Shown: positions 60,415 to 64,000 of the stretch, in pieces
How positions within the stretch are numbered: position 1 is the first letter of the stretch
How the letters are laid out: every line of letters starts with the position of its first letter
DNA from: Corallochytrium limacisporum
Lineage: Eukaryota > Opisthokonta
Reading direction: 5' to 3'
DNA: 64,000 nt
Assembly (NCBI GenBank): GCA_002811645.1
Contig: PDIP01000028.1
Span: 83,086-147,085, forward strand
Position numbers and translations under genes: made by a program
The notes under the pieces: model-generated
What the model was told of the DNA's origin: nothing
Seen by the model: only the letters and a program-made list of their open reading frames with translations
The model's database searches: none

Positions 60415-63400
60415 TCACTGTAGCTCGTTCAAGGGGGCAATCTGGTTGATGTAAACACCTACCATGCCATTGTTGAAGATAAGGTGCCACTCCCACGGCT
60501 TGAACACCGCCGGAGAGACAGCAAAGGTATACTCCTGCGCGTTGGATGACACCAGCACCGACCAGGGTTCGTCGTCAGTGGAACCTTTCCAACGGCGAGG
60601 AAGCTCCAGAGTGAAGGTCTCAAAGCCGGAGACACCCAAACTTTCAGCGCTGGTGCCATCGGTGAAGAGCAGCGGTAGAATGCCGTAGGCGATCAGCCCC
60701 TTGCGGAAGTCCTCACCGAAAGACTGAGCAATGATGGCCCGCACACCGAGCTCCCGGCATGACTTGACCGCCCACTCACGGCAATTTCGCATGCCAAAGT
60801 CACGGCCACCAAGAATAATTACATCGACATCTTCGCGGCGGTATCGGGCAGCCGCTTCGTGAATGGGCATGACTTCACCAGTTGGCAGATGCATAGTTTT
60901 GCCAGCTATGTTCTGGCTTTCGTTTGCAGCAGAATTAGTGGCATCGTTTCTACCACTGTAATGGCCACGGGGACTGCCGTAAGAGTCACTCTGACCCGTA
61001 GGCATGCTGTAGTAGCCGCTAGCATTTGCACCGGTCCATTGCTGACGCTGATTGGAGGAAATGTGCTGATGATGTTGCTCTTGCATAAGTAGCCGATTGC
61101 GAACAATGGCACTGGCAAAGGCAGCACGGATCATCACCTCGTGGTTCGCACGACGACTACCATAGGAGCCGTATTGTCGATTCTGTAGACCGAGCGACTT
61201 GAGGTATAAACCACTCGCACTCTGTCGACGAATCATGCCTGCCGGAGAGATGGCGTCACAGGTCACACTGTCACCAGCAAAAAGCAGGCAACGTGCCCGC
61301 CGGAAAAGACGGTTGACCATCAGTGCTTCGGAAGAGCTCCGGCCAGCCATGCCGTCAAAACCAAGTTGACGAACCGCGCCACGACTTGGACGCAATTCTG
61401 TGGATTCCGGATCCCAGGGATACATTTCGAAGCGTGGGCACTGCAGAGAGTCCCATAGGCGGGTGCCTTCTGCGATGCGGCAGGACAGGTCCTCGACCAG
61501 CGAGGGCACTACCACGGCCGATTCCACCGCGCGAATCTCCTCACGAGACGGCCATAGGTCTGCCAGGAACACTGGCTCGCCGGTCTCCGCGTCAAAACCA
61601 AGTGGATCGGTGGCAAAATTAATGTTTACGGTGCCAGCCAGAGCGTAGGCTACGACTAAAGGTGGTGATACGAGGTATGCTCCTCGAGTGGACGGATGTA
61701 CGCGGCGTTCGAGCTTCCGGTTACCGGAGAGAATACTCACGGCCACGATGCTTTCCTTGGCGATCGTTTCATCGACTTCAGGCATTAGCGGAGCGGTCTC
61801 GCTGCGGCATACAGCGCAGCCAAAACCGGCATTGTGGAAGCCAAGTTGTTCCAAGTGGCGCAGAACTCCGGAATCTTCCAGGTACGACTGCACAGTACCG
61901 CCGCCAGGGGCAAGCTGTAGACGAATGTGCGGCAAGGGCTTGAGACCGCGCTGGAGGGCAGCTTTGGCAAGAAGACCAGCACCGAGCATGACGGTTGGAT
62001 TGGACGCGTTGGTACACGCACTGATGGCCGCAATCACGACACTACCGTGCCTCAAGTGCACGGGGCGCTCAATGTTCTTCTTGCCCGTCCAGAGAGTGAG
62101 TTTCTTCTTGCCATCCTCCAGAGTCTCCTGCTGAAATTCCTCAAGATATTGAGGTACCTGGCTGGCAGTCATGCAGCGACTGCGAAATTCCTCGGGCAAA
62201 CAAACGACAGTGTCCAGGCGTTCGTCATCCACACCAAAACCAATCTGTGGATTTGGGTCCGTAAGTGCCTTTAGGAAGGTCTCCTGCATGTCTGTCACGG
62301 CAATACGATCCAGAGAGCGACGGGGACCACTGCAAGTGGGCTGCACCTCAGTAAGGTCTACCATCTCCAGGCGGGTGTAACGATGACTCAGTTCGTCCGC
62401 GGTCTCAGTCTTCAGGTCCTTTTGGCTCCTGTACAGGCCCAGACACTTGAGTAGGTCCTTCACAATATCAACACTCTCCCACGGAGAGGACGCATCGGTA
62501 GCATCGTCCATCTGTGAAGTGGCCGAACTTCTAGATCCAGCGCAAGAGCCCACAATCTCGCTAAAGCTGGAATCGCCCTTGCTGTTCCCGAGCACAACCC
62601 AGTGGCGTTTCTTTGTGGCCAGGCGACTCTGTTGCAAATGCTGTGATGCAATGTCGTCGAATGGGAAGAAGGCGATCTGTGCGTCGTACTCTCCACACAT
62701 GTGTGCCACAGTACATCGGTCAGCCACGCTCAGATTGCTCACACCAGGACCAACAAACTCAACAATAGCCCCATTCAAGGATTTGATCTTCAGACGCTTG
62801 GTTATGGCAAGTACAATGTCTGTGGAGGTCGCCAGTGGATCTACGTCGCCGTGCAGGTAGACGCCGACCACATCACGTATGGACAAAGGCAAAGACAGAC
62901 CGAACATTGCCATTTCTGCGTCCAAAGATCCCACAGACCAAGCCAGCTCACCCAATCCGTTGATCAGACCGACGTGGCTGGCATTGCCGACCAGAATATC
63001 AGGGTACAGGAACGCATCTTTGGAGTTCCCGTTATTGCTGTTCCCGAAGGACCCACTCTTACGCAGACGGCTCGTTAGTACTCCAGCCAGGTCACTGGTA
63101 CCGCCAACGCCCACCTCGCCGCTGCCTGTGCGGATAGAGCCGGCATTGCTCACTGACGTGCGATTCATTACAACCTGTGCCATGCGCTCCAAATTTACCT
63201 GGTGCACAATACCGCAGTCGGGAGGTGTGACGTTCACGTTTTCCATCTGCCGACTGGCCCACTTCAGCAGACGGTACATCTCCTTGCTCTGCTCAAAGTT
63301 TGCAAGCTGGGCACGGGTCATAGCGGCCTGGAGGGTGGTTTTGTCCTGTAGCGGACGTGGAATGTCTTCGATCTGTCCAGTACTCCCCTTGACATTCCGA

Positions 63401-64000
63401 TCACGACGGGAGGGGGACGAGTACATCCCACTGTCTTCATTGACGGATCCCATGTGACTTGAGTCTTCATAGTCGCCACCAAAGGAATAGTTTGAGGAGC
63501 GGTCACTGGCCCTGCTCCGTGTGCCAGTGGAACGGTGAGTCTGGGAGCCTCCAACACTGGAGCCTCCTCCGACACTGCTGGTTTCACTGCCTCCACCCAT
63601 AACGCTACCTTTCTTGGTTGCACCACTGCCGCCGTCGAGGAGAATTTCTGTGGGGATCACCGGACGGATGGTACTGACATCGCCACCCTGCCTGCCCACT
63701 TCCTCCCGAATAACAGCGATGTCCATGATGGCATTTACGGCTGCATAGTCCTGCATGACCACCTGTGAAGGAGGGATGGCCAGATCGATAGTGTGTCTTA
63801 CGTCCTTGGCGGTGATCACTCCTGAGGACGCGCTGCTTTCTCTTGCTGCACTTACGGCGGCGACGTGCTTTTCCCAATTGAGCAGGCGCTGGATGTCAGG
63901 ATGATTTTTTACCTCTCCAACTGATGGGGCATGGGTTGGATCCAGACCACCGCTGCTCATTGTCGCAAGCAATTCGTTAGCCACCCGGCGCACAGTAGCC
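60415..64000 (-). CDS. Aconitase/IRP1-like protein with altered active site, 5' partial
   Basis: Aligns end to end with cytosolic aconitase/iron-regulatory protein 1: VVMQDYAAVNA, HQVNLERMAQVV, STDIVLAITKRL, the SACTNASNP cysteine, FGCAVC, SGNRKLERRVHP and SPPLVVAYALAGT. The three 4Fe-4S cysteines are kept. Several catalytic motifs are replaced. GTDSHT became GNASHV. TDHISPAG became CDAISPAG. GAGSSRDW, which carries the catalytic Ser, became GMRNCREW. The GNSG after the paired cysteines became SETA. Four Ser/Gly/Asn/Gln-rich insertions (roughly 100, 45, 45 and 55 residues) lie at loops and the domain 3-4 linker. The reading frame is open to base 64000; about 60 N-terminal residues are expected beyond the edge. 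It may be an RNA-binding or regulatory relative that has lost aconitase activity. Confidence 0.85.
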   Translation of the reverse strand, partial: ATVRRVANELLATMSSGGLDPTHAPSVGEVKNHPDIQRLLNWEKHVAAVSAARESSASSGVITAKDVRHTIDLAIPPSQVVMQDYAAVNAIMDIAVIREEVGRQGGDVSTIRPVIPTEILLDGGSGATKKGSVMGGGSETSSVGGGSSVGGSQTHRSTGTRSRASDRSSNYSFGGDYEDSSHMGSVNEDSGMYSSPSRRDRNVKGSTGQIEDIPRPLQDKTTLQAAMTRAQLANFEQSKEMYRLLKWASRQMENVNVTPPDCGIVHQVNLERMAQVVMNRTSVSNAGSIRTGSGEVGVGGTSDLAGVLTSRLRKSGSFGNSNNGNSKDAFLYPDILVGNASHVGLINGLGELAWSVGSLDAEMAMFGLSLPLSIRDVVGVYLHGDVDPLATSTDIVLAITKRLKIKSLNGAIVEFVGPGVSNLSVADRCTVAHMCGEYDAQIAFFPFDDIASQHLQQSRLATKKRHWVVLGNSKGDSSFSEIVGSCAGSRSSATSQMDDATDASSPWESVDIVKDLLKCLGLYRSQKDLKTETADELSHRYTRLEMVDLTEVQPTCSGPRRSLDRIAVTDMQETFLKALTDPNPQIGFGVDDERLDTVVCLPEEFRSRCMTASQVPQYLEEFQQETLEDGKKKLTLWTGKKNIERPVHLRHGSVVIAAISACTNASNPTVMLGAGLLAKAALQRGLKPLPHIRLQLAPGGGTVQSYLEDSGVLRHLEQLGFHNAGFGCAVCRSETAPLMPEVDETIAKESIVAVSILSGNRKLERRVHPSTRGAYLVSPPLVVAYALAGTVNINFATDPLGFDAETGEPVFLADLWPSREEIRAVESAVVVPSLVEDLSCRIAEGTRLWDSLQCPRFEMYPWDPESTELRPSRGAVRQLGFDGMAGRSSSEALMVNRLFRRARCLLFAGDSVTCDAISPAGMIRRQSASGLYLKSLGLQNRQYGSYGSRRANHEVMIRAAFASAIVRNRLLMQEQHHQHISSNQRQQWTGANASGYYSMPTGQSDSYGSPRGHYSGRNDATNSAANESQNIAGKTMHLPTGEVMPIHEAAARYRREDVDVIILGGRDFGMRNCREWAVKSCRELGVRAIIAQSFGEDFRKGLIAYGILPLLFTDGTSAESLGVSGFETFTLELPRRWKGSTDDEPWSVLVSSNAQEYTFAVSPAVFKPWEWHLIFNNGMVGVYINQIAPLNELQ

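Overview
This is nuclear DNA from a gene-dense eukaryote. It has 24 recognisable protein genes in 64 kb, on both strands and with no operons. All are single-copy eukaryotic cell functions: cytosolic acetyl-CoA carboxylase, ribosomal protein eL31, TAF12, GINS PSF1, TRIP13/Pch2, ASCC2, HLTF/Rad5 and ATP synthase subunit g. Most genes are single uninterrupted reading frames. The one gene I could show to be split is PSF1, with three GT-AG introns of about 95-107 bases. The gene set (JMJD7, PDRG1, C1D, alkaline ceramidase, cysteine dioxygenase, microbial rhodopsin-cyclase) suggests an opisthokont. The rhodopsin-cyclase fusion points most towards a zoosporic fungus or a relative (Blastocladiomycota, Chytridiomycota or aphelids). 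That placement is inference.

Layout. 1-10.2 kb: an ABCG half-transporter (5' end outside the window), HDDC2-type nucleotidase, ASCC2-like protein (minus) and a TFIIIC90-like protein. 10.2-12.8 kb: low-complexity spacer with a C-tract tandem repeat and a 200-base assembly gap. 12.8-25.6 kb: patatin-like lipase, ATP synthase g, PSF1 (minus, spliced), JMJD7, eL31, TRIP13 (minus), PDRG1 (minus), and TAF12 with a very long RG-rich and acidic N-terminus. 25.7-37.1 kb: acetyl-CoA carboxylase and glycine-cleavage T-protein (both minus). 38-43.9 kb: a TBC RabGAP and, on the minus strand, a rhodopsin-nucleotidyl cyclase fusion. 43.9-47.9 kb: a 4-kb spacer with many C/G tracts. 47.9-64 kb: cysteine dioxygenase, C1D, pterin carbinolamine dehydratase (minus), receptor-like tyrosine phosphatase, GST-like protein, alkaline ceramidase (minus), HLTF-like helicase, and on the minus strand a large aconitase/IRP-like protein whose 5' end runs off the window.

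The two most interesting loci are at 41967-43862 and 60415-64000. The first is a light-sensing membrane protein: an extra N-terminal helix, a seven-helix retinal protein with Schiff-base lysine and Glu/Asp counterions, and a class III cyclase domain. The cyclase lacks one metal aspartate and both canonical guanine-recognition residues, and there is a long insertion between helices E and F. The second keeps the three iron-sulfur cysteines of aconitase but has replaced several catalytic motifs and gained four Ser/Gly/Asn-rich insertions, so it looks like a pseudo-aconitase.

Other themes are mitochondrial presequences on T-protein and probably on the pterin dehydratase, a Cys/His-rich extension on cysteine dioxygenase, and recurrent intergenic C-tract/G-tract palindromes. 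No rRNA, tRNA, CRISPR array or transposon was recognised. Starts were moved to the first in-frame ATG wherever the open frame began at GTG or TTG.
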